DNA from: Albidovulum sp.
Lineage (GTDB): Bacteria; Pseudomonadota; Alphaproteobacteria; Rhodobacterales; Rhodobacteraceae
Direction of reading: 5' to 3'
Assembly: GCA_020637635.1 (NCBI GenBank)
Contig: JACKKB010000004.1
Span: 248,001-312,000 of the forward strand
Length of the DNA: 64,000 nucleotides
Positions 50,200 through 63,625 of the stretch are shown here, piece by piece (position 1 is the stretch's first letter; each line of letters opens with the position of its first letter). The notes under the pieces are model-generated. The model worked only from the letters and a program-made list of their open reading frames with translations. It was not told the DNA's origin and did not search any database. Both the position numbers and the translations under genes were made by a program.

Positions 50200-51756
50200 T
50201 CAGAGCAACCATTCGACCGGCAGCCAGCCGATCACCCGCACGAGCACGCGCAGCGGCAGCGTCGCGTCGGGCTCGACCGTCGAGGCAAGGGTCTCGCCGT
50301 TGGTGTCGGTCGTCGTCCAGACAAGGCCGCCGCCGGCACCTCGCGTCACCCGCCAGGCCAGTTGCGGCAGGTTCCGGTCGAGCCAGTCCGACATTCCGGC
50401 GGCAATCTTCGGGCTGTCGATCAGAAGCCCCATCTCGCAGTTGAGGTGCTTGGAGCGCGGATCGAAGTTGAACGAGCCGATGAAGGCGCGGCGGCCGTCG
50501 ATCGACATGCTCTTGGCATGCAGCGCGGCCTGAGAAAGCTCCTCGATCCCGAGATCGTTGACCGACCGGCGCCCCGCACCCTCGGCGCGCAGTTCGTAGA
50601 CCTCGACGCCGGCATCGAGAAGCGCCTCGCGATAGCCGATGTAGCCGGCGTGAACGGGCACCACGTCGGTCGCGGCAAGCGCATTCGTCAACGTCCGGAC
50701 CCGGGCGCCGCCTGCCGCGAAACCGACGATCCGTTCGGTGCCGCGCACGCCCGGAATGAAATAGGCCGAGACGATGTCGACCGAGTGCGCCGGCGTGCCG
50801 ATCGCCGCCATCAGCTTCTGGATCATCAACTCCTCGCGCTCGGCCAGCCCCTCGGCCTTGGCGGGATCGTCGCTGAAAAGCGTGGCCGGCACCCATTCGA
50901 GCGGCAGCGTCCCGGCCTCAAGATGCGCGACGATCGGCGTCGCGCGCACCGCCTCGCCGTAGGCCATGCCCTGCGCCGAGGCGGCAAGTGCGGCGTCGCG
51001 CGCGGCGAGCCTGCCCTCGGCGCCGGGGTCCGCCGCGATCAGAAGGGCGGCCGGCACCGCCGAGGCGCTGGCCCAGTAGCGGTCGAAATCGGCGCCCACA
51101 TCGGCGGCGGCAGGCCCGGCGGCCAGCACGTCGAGATCGAAGTAGAGATGGCCGGAGCCGGTCTCGAAATAGATGTTGCCGATGTTGCGCCCGCCGACGA
51201 TCGTCACCGCGCCATCGACCGTGAAGCTCTTGTTGTGCATCCGGCGGTTCAGCCGGAAGAAGTCGAAGGCGTAGTTCAGGAGGCGCGGCCGGCGCAGGAC
51301 GAAGGGGTTGAAATACCGCACCTCGGCCATGGGCAGCGCATCGAGTGCCGCCATCTCCTGATCGAGCGCGGGCGTGCCGTTGTCGTCGACGAGAAGCCGC
51401 ACCCGAACGCCGCGTTCGGCCGCCGCCTGCAACGCGCCCAGAAGCCTGAGCCCGGTCAGGTCGTCCTGCCAGATATAGTATTGCGCGTCGATCGAGCGTT
51501 CGGCCGCCTGCGCCAGCGCCATCCGCGCCGCGAAGGCCTCGAGCCCGGAGCCGAGCGGCAGGATCCCCGAGGTGCCGGGGTGGCTGGCGGCAACCGACAG
51601 GATTGCCCGTCCGAGCGTTGTGTCCCCGGCCGCAGGGATCGCCGACGAGGCGACCCGCCCGGCCAGCGAGGGCATCGGGAAGAGCAGCCGGAGCCCGAGG
51701 ATCGCCATCCCCGCGAGCAGAATGAGGACCGCGGTCCAGCGCATGAGGCGGCGCAC
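50200..51756 (-). CDS. Phospholipase D / cardiolipin synthase-like protein
   Basis: 518 residues. An N-terminal membrane anchor or signal (about 6-25, AVLILLAGMAILGLRLLF) is followed by two PLD half-sites: HNKSFTVDGAVTIVGGRN near residue 172 and HAKSMSIDGRRAFIGSFN near 410. Both HxKxxxxD motifs are intact, so phosphatidyltransferase or phosphodiesterase activity is likely. The GTG start at 51756 lies 5 bases after the dnaE stop with GAGGAG upstream. An ATG four codons later is possible. It is co-transcribed with dnaE. Confidence 0.88.
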   Translation of the reverse strand: MRRLMRWTAVLILLAGMAILGLRLLFPMPSLAGRVASSAIPAAGDTTLGRAILSVAASHPGTSGILPLGSGLEAFAARMALAQAAERSIDAQYYIWQDDLTGLRLLGALQAAAERGVRVRLLVDDNGTPALDQEMAALDALPMAEVRYFNPFVLRRPRLLNYAFDFFRLNRRMHNKSFTVDGAVTIVGGRNIGNIYFETGSGHLYFDLDVLAAGPAAADVGADFDRYWASASAVPAALLIAADPGAEGRLAARDAALAASAQGMAYGEAVRATPIVAHLEAGTLPLEWVPATLFSDDPAKAEGLAEREELMIQKLMAAIGTPAHSVDIVSAYFIPGVRGTERIVGFAAGGARVRTLTNALAATDVVPVHAGYIGYREALLDAGVEVYELRAEGAGRRSVNDLGIEELSQAALHAKSMSIDGRRAFIGSFNFDPRSKHLNCEMGLLIDSPKIAAGMSDWLDRNLPQLAWRVTRGAGGGLVWTTTDTNGETLASTVEPDATLPLRVLVRVIGWLPVEWLL

Positions 51757-51760
51757 GGGA

Positions 51761-55270
<3,510 letters not shown>

Positions 55271-55534
55271 GTCCAACGGATACGGGACCGGGCGGGGAAA
55301 TCCATCCGTTAATTTGCGCCCTGCGCAGGCGAGGGGTTTTCGGGACCCGCCGGGGACCGGCTGTCGGGGCCGTTCCCGGAGCCTGCGGACGCCGCGACGA
55401 ACGACCGCGACCTGCCGCCGGGGCGTCCTGGAAACCGCGCCGCGGTACTGCCCGACACTTCGAACCCGGCCGGCCGCCAAAGTTATGGTTTAACCTTGAA
55501 CTGTTTGCCGCGCGCCGGATCGGGGCGCGCGCGA

Positions 55535-56350
55535 TCAGACGACGGAATAGGCGGTGACCGTGCCGCGGTAGTAGGCTTCGTAGCCTTCGGGATAGTCGTA
55601 TCCGACCTCGGCCTGCATCGGCACGCGCCGGTTGCCGATCTCGCGGTAGTCCGAGAACGACCCGCGCCAGTCGAGAAACGCTCGCCGGCCCTCGGCGTCG
55701 CGCCCCGCAGGGCGGTCGCGGGCCGTGACCTCGACGATGTCGCCTGCGGCGTCGAAGCCGAAGGTGACCCGCGCCGCGCCCCCGGGCAGATCGAGCGCCG
55801 CCTCGACGCGCGCCGTGCCGACCGTTCGCCACTTGATCGAGGGGTTGCCGAGTATCGCATCCGGTGCCCAGGGCAGTTCGGCGAGATAGCGCATCGCCTC
55901 CGCCAGATCGATCTCGGCGCCTTGGTCCCGGGCGACCGGGATCGACCCCAGCACCCGCGCCTCGAGCCTGCCGTGACCTTCGACGTAGCAGTCGAGCACC
56001 CGGATCTTCGGCAGGATCCCCGGCCTGTGCGCCTCCCAGACAAAGCCGGGGCTGCCAAGCGCGATCGTTTGCCAGACCGCAAGGGGGACGAACTTCCCGC
56101 CCCGTTTCAGGCGCAGGAGCGCGCTTTGCCGCAAAATCACCCGCTGCGGCGGCGTTTCGGGATCGGCAAGTCCCTTGCGGGCGAAGGCATAGACGATGTC
56201 GGGCAGATCGCGGCGCGGGCCGGGGACCGGCAGCGCGGCAAGCGCCGCCGCTCGGCTGAGGATCTCGGCGCGAAATCCGCGCGCCAGAACGATCTGCGCG
56301 GCAACCGCCGCGAGTGCCACCAGAACAAGTACGGCGAGGACGGTCTGCAT
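55535..56350 (-). CDS. DUF6544-like membrane-anchored protein
   Basis: 271 residues. One N-terminal transmembrane helix (about 2-22, TVLAVLVLVALAAVAAQIVL) is followed by a soluble beta-rich domain with VILRQSALLRLKRG, SPGFVWEA, and the closing GYDYPEGYEAYYRGTVTAY. These match the DUF6544 family, which resembles outer-membrane lipoprotein carriers. Function unknown. It is divergent from xdhA with a 257-base gap and downstream of nothing obvious. Confidence 0.75.
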   Translation of the reverse strand: MQTVLAVLVLVALAAVAAQIVLARGFRAEILSRAAALAALPVPGPRRDLPDIVYAFARKGLADPETPPQRVILRQSALLRLKRGGKFVPLAVWQTIALGSPGFVWEAHRPGILPKIRVLDCYVEGHGRLEARVLGSIPVARDQGAEIDLAEAMRYLAELPWAPDAILGNPSIKWRTVGTARVEAALDLPGGAARVTFGFDAAGDIVEVTARDRPAGRDAEGRRAFLDWRGSFSDYREIGNRRVPMQAEVGYDYPEGYEAYYRGTVTAYSVV

Positions 56351-56607
56351 CGATATCGCTCTGCCAGCGCGTGCCCCCGGTCATCATAGCCGATCGCGTC
56401 CGCATTGCCAGTGCCAGGATCCGCCTTCGCCCCGGCTTTCAGGAATTGACTGAAACTTCTTCTTGCTCCCGCCATAAGATAGTTCTTGCCTTGTGAACCG
56501 GTCCGGCGCTCAATTGACCCGGGTGATACGGGGGCGCGGATCGCTTTACGCCGCATCGGGCGGGCGCGCAGGAACTCCGGACGCAGAGAAGGCGGCAGGT
56601 TCACTCG

Positions 56608-57975
56608 ATGAACGAGATAGCGTTTCTGCTGAACGGAAACCCTGTCAGCGTGCGGGCCGATGCACCGACGCGGACCTTGCTTGACTGGCTGCGAGAAACG
56701 CGCGGCCTCACCGGCACCAAGGAAGGCTGCAACGAGGGCGACTGCGGCGCCTGCACCGTGATGGTGACGGATGCCGACGGCACGCGGGCGCTGAACGCCT
56801 GCATTCTCTTCCTGCCGCAGCTTCACGGCCGCGCGGTGCGCACCGTCGAGGGGCTGACCGGCCCGCAGGGCGAGATGCACCCGGCCCAGGCGGCGATGGT
56901 CGACCATCACGGCAGCCAGTGCGGATTCTGCACGCCGGGCTTCGTGATGTCGCTTGCCACGGCACAGGCGAACGGCGCCACGGATCATGACGACCTTCTC
57001 GCCGGCAATCTCTGCCGCTGCACCGGCTACGCGCCCATCCTTCGGGCCGCCGAGGCAATTGCCGGCACGCCCGCGCCGGCCTGGATCGGCGACGAGGTGG
57101 CGGATCTGGCGGCGGGGCCCGCCCCCTTCGCTCCGGCAAGCGCCGCCGAACTGGCGAGCTGGTATCAGGCCCATCCCGACGCGACGCTCATCGCCGGGGC
57201 GACCGACGTCGGGCTCTGGGTCACCAAGCAGCTGCGCGACCTGCCCGAGGTCGCCTTTCTCCATGCCTGCTCTGACCTGAAGCGGATCGAGAGCACTGCG
57301 GACGGATTGCGGATCGGCGCCGGCGTGACCATCGCGGCGCTGCGCAAGGCGGTCAGGGAAAGCCACCCGTCCTTTGCCGAGCTTCTGCGCCGTTTCGCCT
57401 CCGAACAGGTGCGCGGAGCCGCCACCATCGGCGGCAACATCGCCAATGGCTCGCCCATCGGCGACGCGCCACCGGCGCTGATCGCCATGGGCGCGCGGCT
57501 CACCCTGCGCCGGGGAGAGGCGCGTCGAGAGATCCCGCTTGAGGATTTCTTCCTCGACTACGGCCGCCAGGACCGCGCCCCGGGCGAGTTCGTCGAGGCG
57601 GTGACGATCCCCGCCACGGCACCGGCACTGGCCTGCTACAAGCTCTCCAAGAGGTTCGATCAGGATATCTCTGCGGTCTGCGGCTGCTTCAACCTGCACG
57701 TCAGCGGGTCGACGATCGACAGCGCGCGGATCGCCTTTGGCGGCATGGCCGGTATCCCCAAACGCGCTGCGACCGTGGAAGCGGCGCTGACCGGGCAGCC
57801 CTGGACGCTTGCGACGATCGAGGCGGCGCTGCCCGCCTTCGCCGCGGATTTCGCGCCCCTGACCGACATGCGCGCCTCGGCCGGCTACCGGCTCGAGACC
57901 GCCGCCAACATGCTCCTGCGCCACTTCCACGAACGCCAGGGCCAACCCGTCTCGGTGCTGGAGGTCGCGCCATGA
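56608..57975 (+). CDS. xdhA: Xanthine dehydrogenase small subunit (FeS/FAD)
   Basis: 455 residues carrying electrons from the molybdenum subunit to NAD+. A plant-type [2Fe-2S] cluster (GCNEGDCGAC, NAC) is followed by the second cluster (QCGFC, CRCTGY). The FAD-binding domain has TLIAGATDVGLWVTK and the C-terminal CO-dehydrogenase-type flavoprotein domain. It catalyses hypoxanthine to xanthine to urate with XdhB. The start follows a GGCAGG-like SD. It overlaps xdhB by ATGA. Confidence 0.95.
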   Translation: MNEIAFLLNGNPVSVRADAPTRTLLDWLRETRGLTGTKEGCNEGDCGACTVMVTDADGTRALNACILFLPQLHGRAVRTVEGLTGPQGEMHPAQAAMVDHHGSQCGFCTPGFVMSLATAQANGATDHDDLLAGNLCRCTGYAPILRAAEAIAGTPAPAWIGDEVADLAAGPAPFAPASAAELASWYQAHPDATLIAGATDVGLWVTKQLRDLPEVAFLHACSDLKRIESTADGLRIGAGVTIAALRKAVRESHPSFAELLRRFASEQVRGAATIGGNIANGSPIGDAPPALIAMGARLTLRRGEARREIPLEDFFLDYGRQDRAPGEFVEAVTIPATAPALACYKLSKRFDQDISAVCGCFNLHVSGSTIDSARIAFGGMAGIPKRAATVEAALTGQPWTLATIEAALPAFAADFAPLTDMRASAGYRLETAANMLLRHFHERQGQPVSVLEVAP

Positions 57976-60281
57976 GCGTCGCCAAGCCGCTGCCCCACGA
58001 TTCCGCCACGCTCCATGTCACCGGCCTGGCGCGCTACATCGACGACCTGCCGCTGCCGGCCAACGCCCTGCATCTCGCCTTCGGCCTCTCGACCGTGGCC
58101 AATGGCGAGATCACCGGCATCGACCTTGCCGCGGTGCGCGCCGCGCCGGGCGTGGTCGCGGTCTGGACTGCGGAGGACCTGCCGTTTGCCAACGATGTCT
58201 CGCCCTCGACCCACGATGAGCCGCTGCTGGCGACCGGAACCGTGCATTACGTGGGCCAGCCGATCTTCCTCGTGGTCGCCACGAGCCATGGCGCCGCGCG
58301 CCGCGCCGCCCGGAAAGGCCGGATCGACTACGACGAACGCCCCGCACTTCTGACCGTCGATCAGGCGCTTGCCGCCGACAGCCGGTTCGAGGGCGGCCCG
58401 GTGATCTGGACCCGTGGCGAGCCCGCCACTGCCATCGCCGCCGCCCCGCATGTGATCGAGGGCAGCTTCGAGATGGGCGGGCAGGAACATTTCTATCTCG
58501 AAGGCCAGGCGGCGCTGGCGCTGCCGGCCGAGGGCGGCGTCGTGGTGCAGAGCTCGACCCAGCACCCGACCGAGATCCAGCACAAGGTGGCCGAGGCGAT
58601 CGGCCTGCCCATGCATGCGGTCCGCGTCGAATGCCGGCGCATGGGCGGCGGCTTCGGCGGCAAGGAAAGCCAGGGCAACGCGCTGGCGGTTTCCTGCGCG
58701 CTCGTCGCCCACCTGCTCGGCCGGCCGGCCAAGATGCGCTACGACCGCGACGACGACATGGTGATCACCGGCAAGCGCCACGATTTCCGCATCGACTATC
58801 GCGCCGGTGTCGATGCGAAGGGCCGCGTGCTCGGCATCGAGTTTCGCCAGTTCGCCCGCTGCGGCTGGAGCCAGGACCTGTCGCTGCCGGTCGCCGACCG
58901 GGCCATGCTGCACGCCGACAATGCCTACCGGCTCGATCACGTGCGCATCGAGAGCCACCGGCTGAAGACCAATACCCAGTCGGCGACCGCCTATCGCGGC
59001 TTTGGCGGCCCGCAGGGCATGATCGGCATCGAACGCGCGATGGACCACATCGCCGCGGTGCTGCGGCTTGACCCGCTTGCCGTTCGGCGCGCGAATTTCT
59101 ATGCCGACGCTCCGGCCCTCGTCGGCAGCACCGCGCAGCCGTCCGCGGAAAGCCAGACCACCCCCTATGGCATGGAGGTCGAGGATTTCATCCTGAACGC
59201 GCTCGTGGCGAAGCTCGAGACCAGCAGCCGGCTGGCAGAGCGCCGGCGCTCGGTTGCCCAATGGAACGCCGCGAACGCGATCCTGAAGAAGGGCATCGCG
59301 CTCACCCCGGTGAAGTTCGGCATCTCCTTCACGCTCACGCATCTCAATCAGGCCGGCGCGCTGGTGCATGTCTACCAGGACGGCTCGATCCATCTCAATC
59401 ATGGCGGCACAGAGATGGGTCAGGGCCTCTTCCGCAAGGTGGCGCAGGTCGCTGCCGCCGCCTTCGGCGTCGGCGCCGAAACCGTCGCCATCACGGCGAC
59501 CGACACCGGCAAGGTGCCCAACACCTCCGCAACCGCCGCCTCATCGGGCTCGGACCTGAACGGCATGGCGGTGAAGGCGGCCTGCGATACGATCCGCGCC
59601 CGGATGGCCGAGTTCCTCGCCCGCGAGCACCAGACCCAGCCGGCCAAGGTCCGTTTCGAAGACGGCCGCGTCTTTGTCGGCGGCGCCGAGATGCGGTTCG
59701 CCGAGGCCGCCGCGCGCTGCTACCAGGGCCGGGTGAGCCTGTCGTCCACCGGTTTTTACGCGACGCCGAAGCTCAGCTGGGACCGGCGTGCCGGGCGTGG
59801 CCGGCCGTTCTACTACTTCGCCTATGGCGCAGCCGTCTCCGAGGTCGTGATCGACACGCTCACGGGCGAAAACCGGATCCTGCGCACCGATATCCTGCAT
59901 GATGCCGGCGCCAGCCTGAACCCGGCCATCGACATCGGCCAGATCGAGGGCGGCTTCGTCCAGGGTGCGGGTTGGCTGACGACCGAGGAACTGGTCTGGG
60001 ACGACCGCGGCCGGCTGCGCACCCATGCGCCGTCGACCTACAAGATCCCCGCCTGTTCCGACCGGCCGCGGGTCTTCAACGTGGCGCTCTGGGACGGTGC
60101 CAACCGCGAAGAAACCATCTACCGCTCCAAGGCGGTGGGCGAACCGCCCTTCATGCTCGGCATCTCGGTCTTCTCGGCCCTTGCCGCGGCCTGCGCCGCC
60201 TGCGGTCCGAACTATCCCGACCTGCAGGCACCGGCGACGGCCGAGGCGGTGCTCGCGGCCGTGAAGAAGGCCCGCGGATGA
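57972..60281 (+). CDS. xdhB: Xanthine dehydrogenase large subunit (molybdopterin)
   Basis: 769-residue Mo-cofactor subunit. Cofactor-binding GGGFGGKES (about 227-235) and the QGLFRKVAQVA region are present. The catalytic Glu lies in KAVGEPPFML near the C-terminus, and the substrate-site Arg/Glu pair of the family is in the TAYRGFGGPQG segment. The bifurcated xdhA/xdhB arrangement is that of Rhodobacter capsulatus XDH. It overlaps xdhA (ATGA) and xdhC (ATGA). Confidence 0.95.
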   Translation: MSVAKPLPHDSATLHVTGLARYIDDLPLPANALHLAFGLSTVANGEITGIDLAAVRAAPGVVAVWTAEDLPFANDVSPSTHDEPLLATGTVHYVGQPIFLVVATSHGAARRAARKGRIDYDERPALLTVDQALAADSRFEGGPVIWTRGEPATAIAAAPHVIEGSFEMGGQEHFYLEGQAALALPAEGGVVVQSSTQHPTEIQHKVAEAIGLPMHAVRVECRRMGGGFGGKESQGNALAVSCALVAHLLGRPAKMRYDRDDDMVITGKRHDFRIDYRAGVDAKGRVLGIEFRQFARCGWSQDLSLPVADRAMLHADNAYRLDHVRIESHRLKTNTQSATAYRGFGGPQGMIGIERAMDHIAAVLRLDPLAVRRANFYADAPALVGSTAQPSAESQTTPYGMEVEDFILNALVAKLETSSRLAERRRSVAQWNAANAILKKGIALTPVKFGISFTLTHLNQAGALVHVYQDGSIHLNHGGTEMGQGLFRKVAQVAAAAFGVGAETVAITATDTGKVPNTSATAASSGSDLNGMAVKAACDTIRARMAEFLAREHQTQPAKVRFEDGRVFVGGAEMRFAEAAARCYQGRVSLSSTGFYATPKLSWDRRAGRGRPFYYFAYGAAVSEVVIDTLTGENRILRTDILHDAGASLNPAIDIGQIEGGFVQGAGWLTTEELVWDDRGRLRTHAPSTYKIPACSDRPRVFNVALWDGANREETIYRSKAVGEPPFMLGISVFSALAAACAACGPNYPDLQAPATAEAVLAAVKKARG

Positions 60282-61033
60282 GCGCGCCCGTGACTGTCAC
60301 CATCGTTGCCACGCGCGGCTCGACCCCGCGCGAGGCCGGCGTGCGGATGCAGGTCTGGCCCGATCGCATCGCCGGCAGCATCGGCGGCGGCGCGCTGGAA
60401 TGGGAGGCGATGCGCATCGCCCGCGAGATGCTGCGGCAGGGCGACCCGCTTGCCCGCCGCACCCTGACGCTCGGCCCCGAGCTGGGCCAGTGCTGCGGCG
60501 GTGTCGTGGAACTTGAGTTCGCAGCCGGTGTCGGGCGCGACGCGCCTGCCGCGGAGCCGCTCTGGATCTGGGGTGCCGGCCACGTCGGCCGCGCCATCGC
60601 CGGCGTCCTGGCGCCGGTCGGCGCGCATGAGATCGTGCTCGTCGATATCGCCGCCGACCGCCTGCCCCCCGACCTGCCCGCGGCGGTCAGGCCGCTCGTC
60701 GCCGCCGATCCGGTCCGCGCCGTCGGCCACGCCCCGCGCGCGGCCACGCATCTGATCGTGACCCATTCGCACGCGCTCGACCTTGCGCTCTGCGACGCGC
60801 TCCTGCGGCACGGCTTCGCCGAATGCGGACTCATCGGATCGGCCACCAAATGGGCACGGTTCCGTGCCCGGTTGCGCGCCATGGGGCATGCCGATGCCAG
60901 GATCCAGAACATTCGCTGCCCGATAGGGCAGCCGGCGCTGGGGAAACACCCCCAGGCCATTGCGGTCGGCGTTGCCGCCGACCTACTGGGCCGCGACACG
61001 CGCGGGACCATCAGACAGGAGCGCTGGGGCTGA
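60278..61033 (+). CDS. xdhC: XdhC molybdenum cofactor chaperone
   Basis: 251 residues. The N-terminal XdhC/CoxI domain (TIVATRGSTPREAGVRMQ, then SIGGGALEW, and CCGGVVELEF) inserts the sulfurated Mo cofactor into XdhB. The C-terminal Rossmann domain has WGAGHVGRAIAGVLAPVGA and a closing IGSATKWARFRARL, with CPIGQP. The start overlaps the xdhB stop; the next gene begins on its stop (TGATG). Confidence 0.93.
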   Translation: MSAPVTVTIVATRGSTPREAGVRMQVWPDRIAGSIGGGALEWEAMRIAREMLRQGDPLARRTLTLGPELGQCCGGVVELEFAAGVGRDAPAAEPLWIWGAGHVGRAIAGVLAPVGAHEIVLVDIAADRLPPDLPAAVRPLVAADPVRAVGHAPRAATHLIVTHSHALDLALCDALLRHGFAECGLIGSATKWARFRARLRAMGHADARIQNIRCPIGQPALGKHPQAIAVGVAADLLGRDTRGTIRQERWG

Positions 61034-62559
61034 TGCAGGACATACTTCTGTCGGTCGAGGGGATCGGAAAGAGCTACCCGGGCGTGCGCGCCAACGATGA
61101 CGTGTCGTTCAGGATCGGCACGGGAGAGGTGCACGCGCTCCTCGGCGAGAACGGTGCCGGCAAGTCGACGCTGGTGAAGATGATCTACGGCCTCGTGAAG
61201 CCCGACGAGGGGCGGATGATGCTGCGTGGCCAGCCCTACGCCCCGGTCGAGCCGCGCGCCGCGCGCGCCGCCGGCGTCGCCATGGTGTTTCAGCACTTCT
61301 CGCTCTTCGAGGCGCTGAACGTGGCCGAGAACGTGGCGCTTGGCATGGAGAACCCGCCGCCGATGCGCGAGCTTGCCGCGCGCATCCGTTCGGTGAGCGA
61401 GGAATACGGCCTGCCGCTCGATCCCTCGCGCATGGTGGGCGATCTCTCCGCCGGCGAACGCCAGCGGGTCGAGATCATCCGCTGCCTGCTTCAGGATCCC
61501 AAGCTTCTCATCATGGACGAACCGACGAGCGTGCTTACCCCGCAGGAAGTCGGGATCCTCTTCAGGACCCTGCGCCAGCTCTCATCCGAAGGAACCGCAA
61601 TCCTCTACATCTCGCACAAGCTCGAGGAGATCCGCACCCTGTGCGACGCCGCGACGATCCTGCGCCGCGGCAAGGTCGTGGGCAGCGCCGATCCGCGCCA
61701 GTCCACCGCCCGCGAACTGGCCGAGATGATGGTCGGCGCCGTGCTGACCCCGCCCGAGCGCAAGGCCGCCGAGAAGGGCGAGGTCGTGCTTGGCGTCACC
61801 GCGCTCAATGCCGCTTCGCCGATCCCCTTCGGCACGTCGCTGAAGGAGGTCTCCTTCACCGTCGCGCGCGGCGAGGTGCTGGGGATCGCCGGGGTCGCGG
61901 GCAACGGCCAGGACGAACTCCTGCTGGCGCTTTCGGGCGAGTTGAAGAGCGCCCCCGACCGGGTTCGCATCGCCGGCCGGGCCGCGGGCGATCTCGGCCC
62001 CGCCGAGCGCCGCCGCGCGGGACTGGTGGCGGCCCCCGAGGACCGCTACGGCCATGCCGCGGCCCCCGACATGTCGCTGGTGGAAAACGCCTTCCTGACC
62101 GGCCAGATCCGCCGCAACCTCGACAGGGGCGGTTTCATCGACTGGCCGGCCACGCGCGCCTTTGCCGACGAGATCATCGCCACCTACGACGTTCGCACGC
62201 CTGGCAACCACGTTGCCGCCCGCGCGCTCTCGGGCGGCAATCTGCAGAAATTCCTGATCGGCCGCGAGCTTGACCAGTCGCCGGATGTGATCGTGATCAA
62301 CCAGCCTACCTGGGGTGTCGATGCCGCGGCAGCCGCCGCGATCCGCCAGGCGATCCTGAACCGCGCCGCCGAAGGTGCCGGGGTCGTCGTCATCAGTCAG
62401 GATCTCGACGAACTGCTGGAGGTGTCCGACATGTTCGCGGTCCTGAACGAAGGCCGGCTCACGCGACCGCGCCCGGTCAAGGGCCTGACGATCGACGAGA
62501 TCGGCCTGATGATGGGCGGAGCCCACGGCATGGAGGTGGCGCATCATGTTGAAGCTTGA
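61033..62559 (+). CDS. Nucleoside-type ABC transporter ATPase (double domain)
   Basis: 508 residues with two fused ATP-binding cassettes. Walker A of the first is GENGAGKST (about 36-44), with signature LSAGERQRVEI and Walker B LLIMDEPTSVLT. The second cassette has the degenerate Walker A GVAGNGQDEL and the signature SGGNLQKFLIGREL. This is the YufO/BmpA-system and sugar-importer layout. It follows xdhC by TGATG overlap and overlaps the permease gene by 14 bases. The purine substrate is inferred from the operon. Confidence 0.93.
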   Translation: MQDILLSVEGIGKSYPGVRANDDVSFRIGTGEVHALLGENGAGKSTLVKMIYGLVKPDEGRMMLRGQPYAPVEPRAARAAGVAMVFQHFSLFEALNVAENVALGMENPPPMRELAARIRSVSEEYGLPLDPSRMVGDLSAGERQRVEIIRCLLQDPKLLIMDEPTSVLTPQEVGILFRTLRQLSSEGTAILYISHKLEEIRTLCDAATILRRGKVVGSADPRQSTARELAEMMVGAVLTPPERKAAEKGEVVLGVTALNAASPIPFGTSLKEVSFTVARGEVLGIAGVAGNGQDELLLALSGELKSAPDRVRIAGRAAGDLGPAERRRAGLVAAPEDRYGHAAAPDMSLVENAFLTGQIRRNLDRGGFIDWPATRAFADEIIATYDVRTPGNHVAARALSGGNLQKFLIGRELDQSPDVIVINQPTWGVDAAAAAAIRQAILNRAAEGAGVVVISQDLDELLEVSDMFAVLNEGRLTRPRPVKGLTIDEIGLMMGGAHGMEVAHHVEA

Positions 62560-63625
62560 AAAACGCCCGACACCGTCGACCTTCTGGCAGTATGGCACGC
62601 CCGTCGTCGCGGTTCTTCTGACGATGGTCGCAGGCGGGCTCTTGTTCGCGGCGCTCGGCAAGGATCCCTTCGCGGTGATCCGCACGATCTTCTGGGATCC
62701 GGTCTTCGGCGAGTTCGCCTTCTACCTGCGCGGCCAGCTTCTGGTGAAGGCCGGGCCGCTGATCCTCATCGCCATCGGCCTCGCACTCGGCTTCAGGGCC
62801 GGCATCTGGAACATCGGCGCCGAGGGCCAGTACATCATCGGCGCGGTCATCGGCGCCTCGGTGGGTCTTGCCGCCTATCCGACGGAATCGCGGTGGATCT
62901 TCCCGGCGATGATCCTGGGCGGCGCCTTCGGCGGCTGGCTCTGGGCGATGATTCCGGCGATCCTGAAGACCCGGTTCAACACCAACGAGATCCTCGTCTC
63001 GCTGATGCTGGTCTATGTGGCCGAGACGATCCTCGCCAAGGCAGCGACCGGTTTCCTGCGCAATCCCGACGGCGCCGGCTTTCCGGGCAGCCGCAGCTTC
63101 TCGAGCTACAAGGCGGCGTCCAACCCGGAGATCTTCGCCGGTTCCGGCCTGCACTGGGGCGGCGTCGCCGCGCTGGTGACGGCGGTTCTGGCCTATATCC
63201 TGCTCGAACGCCACCGGCTCGGCTTCCAGATCAAGCTCGCCGGCCAGGCGCCGCGCGCGGCGCGCTTCCACGGCGTCAACCCCGCGCGGCTCGTGGTCTT
63301 CTGCATGGGTCTCTCGGGCGCGCTCGCGGGGCTCGCGGGGATCTTCGAGGTGTCAGGGCCGGCCGGCCAGATCTCGATCGATTTCAACCAGGGCTACGGC
63401 TTCACGGCGATCATCGTCGCCTTCCTCGGTCGCCTCAATCCGATCGGCATCGTCTTCGCCGGGCTGCTCATGGCGCTCACCTATGTCGGCGGCGAGATGG
63501 CGGCCACGAACCTTGGCCTGCCCTCGGCGGCCGTCCAGGTCTTCCAGGGCATGCTGCTCTTCTTCCTGCTCGGGGTCGACGTGCTCACAAACTACCGCAT
63601 CCGGTTCTTCTGGGGGATGAAGTGA
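62546..63625 (+). CDS. Nucleoside-type ABC transporter permease
   Basis: 359 residues with about eight to nine membrane helices of the YufP/BPD_transp_2 type. Conserved pieces are FRAGIWNIGAEGQYIIGAVIG, TNEILVSLMLVYVAE and QGYGFTAIIVAFLGRLNPIGI. The NIGAEGQ motif is typical of BMP-type nucleoside importers. It overlaps the ATPase gene start-to-end and the second permease gene (TGATG). The cognate binding protein is not in the window. Confidence 0.93.
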   Translation: MLKLEKRPTPSTFWQYGTPVVAVLLTMVAGGLLFAALGKDPFAVIRTIFWDPVFGEFAFYLRGQLLVKAGPLILIAIGLALGFRAGIWNIGAEGQYIIGAVIGASVGLAAYPTESRWIFPAMILGGAFGGWLWAMIPAILKTRFNTNEILVSLMLVYVAETILAKAATGFLRNPDGAGFPGSRSFSSYKAASNPEIFAGSGLHWGGVAALVTAVLAYILLERHRLGFQIKLAGQAPRAARFHGVNPARLVVFCMGLSGALAGLAGIFEVSGPAGQISIDFNQGYGFTAIIVAFLGRLNPIGIVFAGLLMALTYVGGEMAATNLGLPSAAVQVFQGMLLFFLLGVDVLTNYRIRFFWGMK